Source of the DNA: Lysobacter antibioticus HS124
Lineage (GTDB): Bacteria; Pseudomonadota; Gammaproteobacteria; Xanthomonadales; Xanthomonadaceae
Direction: 5' to 3'
Assembly: GCF_000336385.2 (NCBI RefSeq)
Contig: NZ_HG424504.1
Span: forward strand, 1 to 37,317
DNA length: 37,317 bases
Shown: positions 16,711-23,422 of the stretch, piece by piece
Layout of the letters: each line of letters starts with the position of its first letter
Position numbering within the stretch: the stretch's first letter is position 1
Notes under the pieces: generated by a model
The model's database searches: none
What the model was told of the DNA's origin: nothing
What the model saw: the letters and a program-made list of their open reading frames with translations, nothing else
Position numbers and translations under genes: made by a program

Positions 16711-17877
16711 ATGAGCCTGTCGCCTGCCCCGAAGCCCGCCGTCCCGGCGGGGGACGACCGCTTCCGCCAGGCGATGACGGCCTCGAACATCGGCATGGCC
16801 ATCGTCTCGCTCGACGGGATCTGGCTGGAGGTCAATCCGGCGCTGTGCGCTCTGCTCGGGTATCGCATCGACGAGCTGCTCGGCCATCACTACAGCGAAG
16901 TCACCCATCCCGACGATCTGGAGATCAGCCGCAATCTGGTCGCGGCCCTGGTCAACGGCAGTCTGGCGTCGGTCGACGAGCACAAGCGTTACCTGCATCG
17001 CGACGGCCGCGAGGTCTGGGTCCAGCTCAACATCGCGGTGATGCGCGACGAGGACGGCGCGCCGCAATACTTCATCTCGCACATGCGCGACATCGGCGGC
17101 GAACGCGCCGCCGGCCTGGCGCTGAGCGCGCGCGCCGAAGCCAACGGCGCCGCGCTGGACGCCAGCCAGCGCCAGCTGCAGTTGTTCGCCGACGCGGTCT
17201 CGCACGATCTGCGTGCGCCGCTGCGCTCGATCGAGAGTTTCTCGGCACTGTTGAGCGAACGCGCCGGCGAGCGCCTGAACGAGACCGACCGCGACTACCT
17301 GGGCCGGATCCGCGCCGCGGCCTCGCGCATGACCAGCCTGCTGGCGGCGCTGAACGAACTCTCGCACGCGACCCGCACCGAGCTGCGCCGCGAGCCGGTC
17401 GACCTGAGCCTGCTCGCCGACTGGGTCGGCGCCGAGCTTCAGGACGCCGATCCGAGCCACCGCGCGCAGATCCAGGTGCAGCCCGGCCTGCAGGTGGAAG
17501 GCGACGAGCGCCTGCTCAAATTGATGCTGACCCAGTTGCTGCACAACGCCTGGAAGTTCTCCAGCCAGGGGCTGGAACCCGGCGCGGCGGTGCGGATCGA
17601 GGTGACGGGCGCGGTCGAGGACGGGCGCCTGAGCCTGGCCGTGCGCGATCACGGCTCGGGTTTCGACATGCGCTATGCTCATAAATTATTCGAACCCTTC
17701 CAGCGCCTGCACGGGCCGGACCAGGGCGGCGGTCACGGTTTGGGCCTGGCGATCGCGCAGCGCATCGCCGAACGCCACGGCGGCCGGCTGCTGGCGCAGT
17801 CGCAGGCCGAGGCGGGCAGTACGTTCATCGTTGAATTGCCGGTCGTCGCGGCCGGCGGGGAAGACGCACATGCATAA
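16711..17877 (+). CDS. Soluble PAS-domain sensor histidine kinase
   Basis: 388 aa from the ATG at 16711; an in-frame ATG at 16624 adds 29 residues and cannot be excluded, and neither has a good ribosome-binding site. Residues ~15-130 are a PAS/PAC module (FRQAMTASNIGMAIVSLDGIWLEVNPALCALLGY ... YFISHMRDIGGERAA). HisKA follows with phospho-acceptor His165 in VSHDLRAPLRSIESFSALL. The HATPase_c domain follows with QLLHNAWKFSS (N box), VRDHGSGFDMRYAHKLFEPF (G1/F boxes) and GHGLGLAIAQRIAERHGG (G2). There are no transmembrane helices, so it senses a cytoplasmic signal. The kinase core resembles phytochrome-type kinases that pair with Rcp1-like regulators, and such a regulator overlaps its 3' end by 8 nt. 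Confidence 0.92.
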   Translation: MSLSPAPKPAVPAGDDRFRQAMTASNIGMAIVSLDGIWLEVNPALCALLGYRIDELLGHHYSEVTHPDDLEISRNLVAALVNGSLASVDEHKRYLHRDGREVWVQLNIAVMRDEDGAPQYFISHMRDIGGERAAGLALSARAEANGAALDASQRQLQLFADAVSHDLRAPLRSIESFSALLSERAGERLNETDRDYLGRIRAAASRMTSLLAALNELSHATRTELRREPVDLSLLADWVGAELQDADPSHRAQIQVQPGLQVEGDERLLKLMLTQLLHNAWKFSSQGLEPGAAVRIEVTGAVEDGRLSLAVRDHGSGFDMRYAHKLFEPFQRLHGPDQGGGHGLGLAIAQRIAERHGGRLLAQSQAEAGSTFIVELPVVAAGGEDAHA

Positions 17878-18304
17878 GGAAATCCTGCTGGTCGAAGACA
17901 ACCCCGACGACGTCGAGCTGACCCGGCTCGCCTTCGACGAGGCCAAGATCGCCAACAGGCTGGTGGTGATGGGCGACGGCGCCGAGGCGCTGGACTACCT
18001 GTTCGCCCGTGGCCGTTATTCCGACCGCGACCCCAACGACCTGCCCTCGATCGTCCTGCTCGACCTCAACCTGCCCAAGGTCGACGGCCGCGAGGTGCTG
18101 CAGGCGATCCGCGCCCACGAGCCGACCCGCACCCTGCCGGTGGTGGTGCTGACCACCAGCACCGAGCCGTTCGACGTCGAAGCCAGCTATGCGCTGGGGG
18201 TCAACAGCTACATCCAGAAGCCGGTCGACTTCGAGCAATTCGTCTGGGCGGTGAAGCAGGTCGGGCTGTATTGGCTGGTGCTGAACCATCCGCGGCATCC
18301 GTGA
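17870..18304 (+). CDS. Single-domain response regulator, Rcp1 type
   Basis: 144 aa: a receiver domain only. The start at 17870 overlaps the kinase stop by 8 nt, indicating translational coupling. Acidic pocket Glu9-Asp10 (LLVEDNPDDVELTRLAF), phospho-acceptor Asp65 (IVLLDLNLPKVDG), the Thr block (VVVLTTSTEPFDV) and Lys in YIQKPVDFEQF are all present. The RY-SDRDPNDLPSI loop and C-terminal VGLYWLVLN are typical of the Rcp1 group, which receives phosphate from phytochrome-like or PAS kinases and has no output domain. It presumably passes the signal by protein contact or acts as a phosphate sink. Confidence 0.93.
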   Translation: MHKEILLVEDNPDDVELTRLAFDEAKIANRLVVMGDGAEALDYLFARGRYSDRDPNDLPSIVLLDLNLPKVDGREVLQAIRAHEPTRTLPVVVLTTSTEPFDVEASYALGVNSYIQKPVDFEQFVWAVKQVGLYWLVLNHPRHP

Positions 18305-18381
18305 AGCCGGGGATGCGGCGCGGGTTCGACGGTAGCGAAGCCGGCGGCAACCGCTGAAGGCGAAGGCTAGACGCAGCCGCT

Positions 18382-18591
18382 AAAAGCGAATCCTCCCCTG
18401 GCCCTCTTGTTCAAAGGGGGAAAGCTTTCAGCGGGGATGGCTTCGGTTGGTTGTGGCGCGGACCCGCGGCGATTCGCTTCAACGGCGGATGCCCGGAGCG
18501 GAACCCGGGCGACGCCTGGACGATTCGCCCCCTATGGAAAAGGCGGCGGCACCTGTGCCGGCGGGGCGGCGGCGCCGGAGGATTTGCTTTT
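18382..18591. repeat. Interspersed element with AAAAGCRAATCC inverted ends
   Basis: AAAAGCGAATCCTCC (18382-18396) and GGAGGATTTGCTTTT (18577-18591) are inverted copies with one mismatch in 15. They bound ~180 nt that begins with CCCCTGGCCCTCTTGTTCAA and an AAAGGGGG half (18414-18420). Related sequences occur at 34096-34142 and 37153-37200. This accounts for most of the 318-nt gap between the response regulator and the oxygenase. I see no gene in it. Confidence 0.65.
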
Positions 18592-18622
18592 CGCGCGGCG
18601 CCCTGACGCCGCTGCGCGACTC

Positions 18623-19339
18623 TCAGCGACCGGCGAACAAGCGCTCCGCGCGCTGGAACAAGATCCAACTGGTGGCGATGTACTTGTCGCCGCCCTTGGG
18701 CCGGTTGCCGCGGTGGGTGTGGGTGAAGGCCGCCGGCGCGATCAGCAGATCGCCGGCGCGCGGGGCGATCTTGCGTTGCTGGTAGAGGAATTCGGTTTCG
18801 CCTTCCTCGAAGCCGTCGTTGAGATAGATCGTCCACAGCACGTGCCGATGCAGCGTCTCCGCGCCCTGATCGCGCGGATACAGCTCGCAATGCCAGTACG
18901 GATAACCGCCGCGGTCGGCGGTGTAGCGTTGCAGATTGATCGCGCCCGGGCGGAACACGGTTTGCGCGATCGGCGCCAGCGCGTTGTCGTCCATCTCCGC
19001 CATGCGCTCGGGCGTGAGCCGGTGACGCTTGCCGTCGGCCGACGGCGCTTCCAGCATCAGCGGCGCGATCATCGTGTGCGGATAGCGGCGCAGGTACTGC
19101 AGCAGGCCGCGGAACACCGCCAGGTTGAGCGCGATCTCGATGTCCTTCCAACCCTCGCGATTGGTGATGGTCAGGTCGCGGCTGTCCTTGAGGTCGGGCA
19201 TCACGCCGCCGCCGACCCGGCCGGGTTCGCTGTCGCGGCTGGCGTCGAAGCGGCGCACGAGGTCGGCGCATTGCTCGCGGCTCAGCGCTTCGGGATAGAC
19301 CTCGATGAAGTCGGCCGGGGCATCGATCGTCGCGGACAT
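18623..19339 (-). CDS. 2OG-Fe(II) oxygenase (prolyl-4-hydroxylase-like)
   Basis: 238 aa from the ATG at 19339; in-frame codons up to 19468 lack a ribosome-binding site and read as low-quality sequence. The C-terminal half holds the double-stranded beta-helix: INLQRYTADRGGYPYWHCELYPR, with His-x-Glu as the probable first two iron ligands; then HRHVLWTIYLNDGFEEGETEFLYQQ. PRAGDLLIAPAAFTHTHRGNRP supplies the distal His, and KGGDKYIATSWILF contains the 2-oxoglutarate-anchoring basic residue. The family hydroxylates proteins or small molecules using O2 and 2-oxoglutarate; the substrate is unknown. It is divergent from the amyloid-type operon, but nothing shows a functional link. Confidence 0.82.
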   Translation of the reverse strand: MSATIDAPADFIEVYPEALSREQCADLVRRFDASRDSEPGRVGGGVMPDLKDSRDLTITNREGWKDIEIALNLAVFRGLLQYLRRYPHTMIAPLMLEAPSADGKRHRLTPERMAEMDDNALAPIAQTVFRPGAINLQRYTADRGGYPYWHCELYPRDQGAETLHRHVLWTIYLNDGFEEGETEFLYQQRKIAPRAGDLLIAPAAFTHTHRGNRPKGGDKYIATSWILFQRAERLFAGR

Positions 19340-19453
19340 GGGCAAGCGGTTCGGGGCGGGAGCGCCATCCTCGCACGGGCGCAAGGTTGCAAAGAAGCAA
19401 CGCCTGCGGTCGCCGCCCGACGGGGCCGCATCGACTGGGCTGCGAGCCTGATT

Positions 19454-19486
19454 TGACACGGCATTCACCTTCGTAAGTTTGTGTCA
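19454..19486. promoter_or_regulatory. Candidate upstream activator site (TGACAC ... GTGTCA)
   Basis: TGACAC (19454-19459) and GTGTCA (19481-19486) are perfect inverted hexamers, 27 bp apart start to start. They lie ~130-160 bp upstream of the sigma-54 element of the amyloid-type operon. Enhancer-binding proteins usually act from such distances. The VpsR-like activator encoded downstream of the operon is the natural candidate; this link is inference. Confidence 0.35.
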
Positions 19487-19614
19487 TGTGGCTCATTAAC
19501 TCGGGCCATGCGGTTCCCGCCCCGGTATCGCCGACGCAACGTTTTCGCTTCCTTAACCTGCGCAAGGTCCGCCAGAACCTGGAAATTTCTTTGGTTTTCA
19601 ACTGATTGCGAGGT

Positions 19615-19629
19615 CGGCACGACTTTCGC
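19615..19629 (+). promoter_or_regulatory. Sigma-54 (-24/-12) promoter of the amyloid-type operon
   Basis: CGGCAC-GACTT-TCGC has the invariant GG-N10-GC spacing and differs from the TGGCAC-N5-TTGC consensus at two positions. It is 65 nt upstream of the first ATG, which would give a start site near 19641 and a ~50-nt leader. GG-N10-GC occurs by chance in GC-rich DNA. The match extends beyond the core, however, and a sigma-54 activator gene closes the locus, which raises confidence. Confidence 0.6.
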
Positions 19630-19693
19630 GACAACCCTGTCACCGCCGGTGCGCCGTGCGGTCGCTGCGACGCCGTCGCCTTGGGGAATCGCC

Positions 19694-20230
19694 ATGCATG
19701 TCCGCCGCCTGCTCGAACCGAGTCCGTCGCGTCGTCGCCTCCGTCTGGCCCTGGCCTGCGCCGCGTGGGTGCTGGCGGCCGGGACCGTCCGGGCGCAGGC
19801 GCCGGCCGACGAGCATCGCGACACCACCGTGGTGGTCGCGCGCACCGTCCATCCGCGCATCGCCTATCGCGCCCTGCCGGCCCAGGACAATCCGATCCAC
19901 ACCGAAGCGACCACGTTTCCCGGCCAGGTTTTCCACGGCACGCTCGACCGCTCGCTTTCGCCCTTGGTCGACGATGCCGAGCTCGGCCAGCACGGCTCGA
20001 CCGGGCTCAGCCCGATGGCCGCCACCCGGCAACTGAGCGACCTGCTGGTGCCTGCCGACGCGATCGGCGGCCCGGCCGGCCAGCGCAGCATGCTCGGCGC
20101 CTCCTCCGCCCCCCCGATGGGCCCGACCGCCAGCGTCGGCGGCGCGGTCACCAGCGCCACCGCCGGCCTCGGCGACCTGATCACCGGCAGCGTCATGCAG
20201 GCGCTGTCGCCGCAGGGGAACGGGCGATGA
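19694..20230 (+). CDS. Exported protein in the fapA position, first gene of amyloid-type operon
   Basis: 178 aa from the ATG at 19694 (GGGGA upstream); earlier in-frame starts precede the probable promoter and are rejected. Residues 1-~33 are a signal peptide with a long basic n-region (MHVRRLLEPSPSRRRLRLAL) and cleavage near VRAQA. The mature part (~145 aa) is polar and low in predicted structure: HRDTTVVVARTVHPRIAYRAL, TTFPGQVFHGTLDRSLSPLVDDAELGQHG, then a Gly/Ser/Pro-rich tail. It has no amyloid repeats and no cysteine in the mature part. In Pseudomonas the first fap gene encodes FapA, a disordered periplasmic chaperone of similar size. Position and character fit, but I see no sequence signature that proves homology. 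Its stop overlaps the next start (ATGA). Confidence 0.68.
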   Translation: MHVRRLLEPSPSRRRLRLALACAAWVLAAGTVRAQAPADEHRDTTVVVARTVHPRIAYRALPAQDNPIHTEATTFPGQVFHGTLDRSLSPLVDDAELGQHGSTGLSPMAATRQLSDLLVPADAIGGPAGQRSMLGASSAPPMGPTASVGGAVTSATAGLGDLITGSVMQALSPQGNGR

Positions 20231-20865
20231 GCGCGCCGCGCACCCGCGCCGAGCGCATCGCGCCGCTGTGGCTGGCGGTGTGCCTGCTGGCGACCGCGGT
20301 CGCCACCGACACCCGCGCCACCGAGCCCGCCCCGGCACGCGATCAAGCGCGCATCGAGGCCGGCGCCGCGCAGCGCCTGCAAGGCCGCGCCGCGGTCAAT
20401 CAGGCCGCCGGCAGCGGTCAGATGCAGGCCAATCTGGCGACGATCGCCCACGCTTCGGACGGCCTGGCGCTGGCCGACGCGCAGCTCTCCCAGCACGGCG
20501 TCGCCGGCGCCGCATCGGTGCGCGACGCGGTGGCGCACATCGCGGCCGGTGCGTTCGCCGATGCCCACGGCCTGTTGTCGGTGAACCAGAGCGCCGGCGC
20601 CGGCAATGCCCAGGCCAACCTGTTCGCGGTCAGCCGCGGCGGGATGGTGTCCGGGCTGGACGATGCGGTGCTGGCCGATGTCGCCGGCGCCGCGTCCGCG
20701 TCCGCCGATGCGGCCGCTGCGTCTTCCTCGCCGCTGCGCGAAGCCTCGATCGCCGAAGGCGCCTTCCACGGCGGCCAGGGCGTGCTGCAACTCAATCAGA
20801 CCGCGGGGGCCGACAACGCGTCGGCCAACGCCATCGTGCTCCGACTGCCCGGGGGCCTTCCTTAG
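20227..20865 (+). CDS. Secreted protein with three NQxAG(x)xN repeats, minor amyloid-subunit candidate
   Basis: 212 aa, start coupled to the previous stop through ATGA (20227-20230). The signal peptide spans residues 1-~36. Three imperfect repeats follow: GRAAVNQAAGSGQMQANLAT, GLLSVNQSAGAGNAQANLFA and GVLQLNQTAGADNASANAIV, spaced ~70 residues apart. They give a pattern G-x4-NQ-x-AG-x2-N/Q-x2-AN. The spacers are Ala-rich. The Gln/Asn-rich AG-turn repeats resemble those of FapB/FapC functional amyloids and of the two following genes, but there is no C-terminal CxxC. It may be a nucleator (FapB-like) or a co-polymer. The identification rests on repeat pattern and synteny. Confidence 0.7.
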   Translation: MSAPRTRAERIAPLWLAVCLLATAVATDTRATEPAPARDQARIEAGAAQRLQGRAAVNQAAGSGQMQANLATIAHASDGLALADAQLSQHGVAGAASVRDAVAHIAAGAFADAHGLLSVNQSAGAGNAQANLFAVSRGGMVSGLDDAVLADVAGAASASADAAAASSSPLREASIAEGAFHGGQGVLQLNQTAGADNASANAIVLRLPGGLP

Positions 20866-20916
20866 AACAAAGCGGCAGAGACCAAGGCAATACCCACCAT
20901 CACCAGGAGAGAGGCC

Positions 20917-21684
20917 ATGAAAGTCCATTTCACCCTGCTTGCCCTCGCACTCGGCGTCGCTATCGCCGCTCCCGCCCATGCCGAAGGCGACGATGCCGAC
21001 ATCTACAGCAACACCAGCATCAGCAACCGCATCGGCGTCTGGGGCGGCGCCAAGGTGCGCGGCAAGATCTACATCAAGTCCGAATCGGCCGCGACCGTCG
21101 ATCAGGACCAGAAGACTCTCGGCAACTCCTCCTGGGGCGACGGCGATCACGACGCCCATCTCGGCGACAGCGCGCTGTCCGACGCGCAGGGCAACATCGG
21201 CGCCAACGTCGCTGCCGGCGTCGGCAACGCCCAGGCCAACGACACCGCCCTGTCCGCGGTCGACGGCGAAAAGGTGTTCGCTTCGGCGATGACCTTCAAC
21301 AGCCAGGCCTCGGTCGGCAACTTCGCCTATTCGGGCGTGGACGACACTTACTACAGCGCCACCCTCGACGGCGACGCGCTGTCCAACGCCAAGGGCAACA
21401 TCGGCGTGAACGTGGCCGCGGGCGTCGGCAATGCGCAGACCAACGCGATGGCCGCCTCGGTCAACAGCTCCGGCCGCATCGCCAAGGCCGCGTCCGACAG
21501 CGAGCAGACCAGCTTCCTCAACGAGCTCGCCGCCGACTGCGATCTGGACACCTTCGCCACCCTGGCCGGCAGCGCGCTGTCGGGCGCGCAGGGCAACATC
21601 GGCGCCAACGTCGCCGCCGGCGTCGGCAACCTGCAGCACAACGGCTTGTCGATCGCCACTGCGTCCTGCGGCAGCTGCGATTGA
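20917..21684 (+). CDS. Fap-type amyloid subunit, copy 1
   Basis: 255 aa, AGGAGAGAGG before the ATG. The signal peptide is residues 1-22 (KVHFTLLALALGVAIAAPAHA). The mature N-terminus EGDDADIYSNTSISNRIGVW is followed by three repeats on the pattern GNIGxNVAAGVGNxQxN: ALSDAQGNIGANVAAGVGNA near residue 90, ALSNAKGNIGVNVAAGVGNA near 155, and ALSGAQGNIGANVAAGVGNL near 225. Less conserved linkers rich in Asp, Ser and Tyr separate them. It ends in SCGSCD, a CxxC like that at the C-terminus of FapB/FapC. In Pseudomonas such proteins polymerise outside the cell into biofilm amyloid. It is a close paralogue of the next gene; which one is FapB-like and which FapC-like cannot be told by eye. Confidence 0.8.
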   Translation: MKVHFTLLALALGVAIAAPAHAEGDDADIYSNTSISNRIGVWGGAKVRGKIYIKSESAATVDQDQKTLGNSSWGDGDHDAHLGDSALSDAQGNIGANVAAGVGNAQANDTALSAVDGEKVFASAMTFNSQASVGNFAYSGVDDTYYSATLDGDALSNAKGNIGVNVAAGVGNAQTNAMAASVNSSGRIAKAASDSEQTSFLNELAADCDLDTFATLAGSALSGAQGNIGANVAAGVGNLQHNGLSIATASCGSCD

Positions 21685-21691
21685 TCCGCGC

Positions 21692-21721
21692 ACGGCCGCG
21701 GCCGCATCGGGCCGCGGCCGT
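21692..21721 (+). promoter_or_regulatory. Perfect 12-bp intercistronic hairpin between the two amyloid subunit genes
   Basis: ACGGCCGCGGCC (21692-21703), loop GCATCG, GGCCGCGGCCGT (21710-21721). It begins 7 nt after the stop of copy 1 and ends 31 nt before copy 2. There is no U-run, so it is not a full terminator. It more likely stabilises the upstream mRNA end or causes partial termination, and so could set the subunit ratio. Confidence 0.7.
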
Positions 21722-21752
21722 TCCGCTCCAGGCACCGCTACGGAGAATCGTT

Positions 21753-22571
21753 ATGAAACTTCACCACACCCTGCTCGCCATCGCGCTGGTTTCCAGCCTG
21801 GCGTTGCCGGTCTGGGCCGAAGGCGACGACGCCGACATCCATAGCTCGACCCGCGTCAACAACGACATCGACGTGCACGGCCGGGTCAAGGTACGCGGCA
21901 AGATCAAGATCGCCTCGCAATCCTCGGCGACGGTCGATCAGGACCAGACCACCGAGCACAACCTCTCGCTCGGCGACGGCGATCACGATGCCCATCTCGG
22001 CGACGACGCGTTGTCCGACGCGCAAGGCAACATCGGCGTCAACGTGGCCGCCGGCGTAGGCAACGCGCAGGCCAACGACACCGCCCTGTCCGCGGTCGAC
22101 GGCGAGAAGGTCTTCGCTTCGGCGATGGTGTTCAGCAGCCAGAGCGCGAGCGACAACTACGCCACCACCAACACCGACCACACGTACTACAGCGCGACCC
22201 TGGACGGCAACGCCTTGTCCGCCGCCAAGGGCAACATCGGTGTGAACGTCGCCGCCGGCGTCGGCAACGCCCAGAGCAATGCGATGGCCGCCTCGGTCAA
22301 CAGCTCGGGCCGCCTGGCCCTGGCCGCGGCCGACAGCGAACAGAGCGCGATGTTCAATCTGCTCGACAGCGAAGGCCGGCGCATCAGCCTGGACCTGTAC
22401 GCCACCCTGGGCGGCAACGCCCTGTCGGGCGCACAGGGCAACATCGGCGTCAACGTCGCCGCCGGCGTCGGCAATCTGCAGCACAACGGGCTGTCGATCG
22501 CCACCGCGTCCTGCGGCACCTGCGCGGCGCCCCCGCCGCCGCCGACCTGTGGCAGCAACTGCGGCGATTGA
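21753..22571 (+). CDS. Fap-type amyloid subunit, copy 2
   Basis: 272 aa, GGAGA before the ATG. The signal peptide (residues 1-21) is followed by EGDDADIHSSTRVNNDIDVHG and three repeats with the same core as copy 1, all reading GNIGVNVAAGVGN. They are flanked by identical blocks (GDGDHDAHLGD, NDTALSAVDGEKVFASAM, AASVNSSGR). The C-terminus differs: after SCGTC it adds a proline run and a second Cys pair (CGSNCGD). It arose with copy 1 by tandem duplication, and the linkers between repeats have diverged much more than the repeats, which points to selection on the repeat core. The likely role is a polymerising extracellular subunit (FapB/FapC-like). Confidence 0.8.
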   Translation: MKLHHTLLAIALVSSLALPVWAEGDDADIHSSTRVNNDIDVHGRVKVRGKIKIASQSSATVDQDQTTEHNLSLGDGDHDAHLGDDALSDAQGNIGVNVAAGVGNAQANDTALSAVDGEKVFASAMVFSSQSASDNYATTNTDHTYYSATLDGNALSAAKGNIGVNVAAGVGNAQSNAMAASVNSSGRLALAAADSEQSAMFNLLDSEGRRISLDLYATLGGNALSGAQGNIGVNVAAGVGNLQHNGLSIATASCGTCAAPPPPPTCGSNCGD

Positions 22572-22660
22572 GCCGCACTCTCGGTCCGCGACGGTCGCCC
22601 CCGGCCGCCGCGGATCGAGTTCCCTCCCGCGCATCGCGTCCAGCGTCGTTATCCAAGGCC

Positions 22661-23389
22661 ATGACCCCGCCGATCCGTACCCTCGCCGTCTGCCTCTGCG
22701 CCCTGCTCGCCGCGGGCGCGGCGCATGCGCAGTCGCCCGGCGAGCGCAGCGTGCCGGTCGACGTCACCCGTCTGGTCGGCAACGGCGCGGTGCCCGGCAT
22801 CAAGCCGATGCGCACGATGCGCGATCTGCGCTACCGCGACCTGATGCAGCAGCGCTACGACTTCAGTTGCGGCTCGGCGGCGTTGGCCAGCCTGCTCCAC
22901 TACGGCTACGGCCTGGAGGTGAGCGAGGCCGAGCTGATCAAGAAGATGATGGTCGGGGTCGATCCGAAGGAAGTGGTGCGCAACGGGTTCTCGATGCTGG
23001 ACATGAAGCGTTACGTCTCCGGCATCGGCATGCGCGCGCACGGGTTCCGCATCGAGCCCGACGCGCTGTACCGCTTGCAGATGCCGGTGATCGCCCTGCT
23101 CGACCTGAAGGGCTATCGCCATTTCGTGGTGGTCAAGGGCGCGGCCGGCGGGCGAGTGTTCGTCGCCGATCCGGCGCTCGGCCACCGGGTCATGCCGGAA
23201 GCCGATTTCGTCCGCGGCTGGAACGGCATCGTGCTCGCGGTGGTCGGCGACCGGCCGATGCGCGCCGATTCCTATCTGGTCAACCACCGCAGCTCGCCGG
23301 CGCTGGAGCGCCGGGTGGACGCGCTCGACCGCGCCACCGCGCCGCCGCGGGTGGTCGAGTTCGGCCTGGTCGTTACCGATTTGTTCTGA
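22661..23389 (+). CDS. fapD: C39-type cysteine peptidase, FapD-like
   Basis: 242 aa from the ATG at 22661. The signal peptide is residues 1-23 (RTLAVCLCALLAAGAAHA). A single papain-like C39 domain follows: Gln64 and Cys70 in QQRYDFSCGSAALASLLHYGYG, His154 in LLDLKGYRHFVVVKG, and Asp170 in VADPALGHR. The Cys/His/Asp set is complete, so it should be an active peptidase. It lacks the ABC-transporter parts of bacteriocin exporters. FapD of Pseudomonas is an exported C39-like protease needed for amyloid secretion, and the gene sits at the matching place, after the subunits and before fapE-fapF. The ~65-residue C-terminal extension (MRADSYLVNHRSSPALERRV...) is unassigned. Confidence 0.82.
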   Translation: MTPPIRTLAVCLCALLAAGAAHAQSPGERSVPVDVTRLVGNGAVPGIKPMRTMRDLRYRDLMQQRYDFSCGSAALASLLHYGYGLEVSEAELIKKMMVGVDPKEVVRNGFSMLDMKRYVSGIGMRAHGFRIEPDALYRLQMPVIALLDLKGYRHFVVVKGAAGGRVFVADPALGHRVMPEADFVRGWNGIVLAVVGDRPMRADSYLVNHRSSPALERRVDALDRATAPPRVVEFGLVVTDLF

Positions 23390-23422
23390 CACGTGCGACG
23401 CGTACCGCTTGCGAGGTGCCCG

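Noticed and set aside
19453-19479. TTGACA...TAAGTT as a sigma-70 promoter for the amyloid-type operon
   Set aside because: The spacing is 15 bp, too short, and it is ~215 nt from the first gene. The sigma-54 element nearer the gene is better. It remains possible for a weak second promoter.
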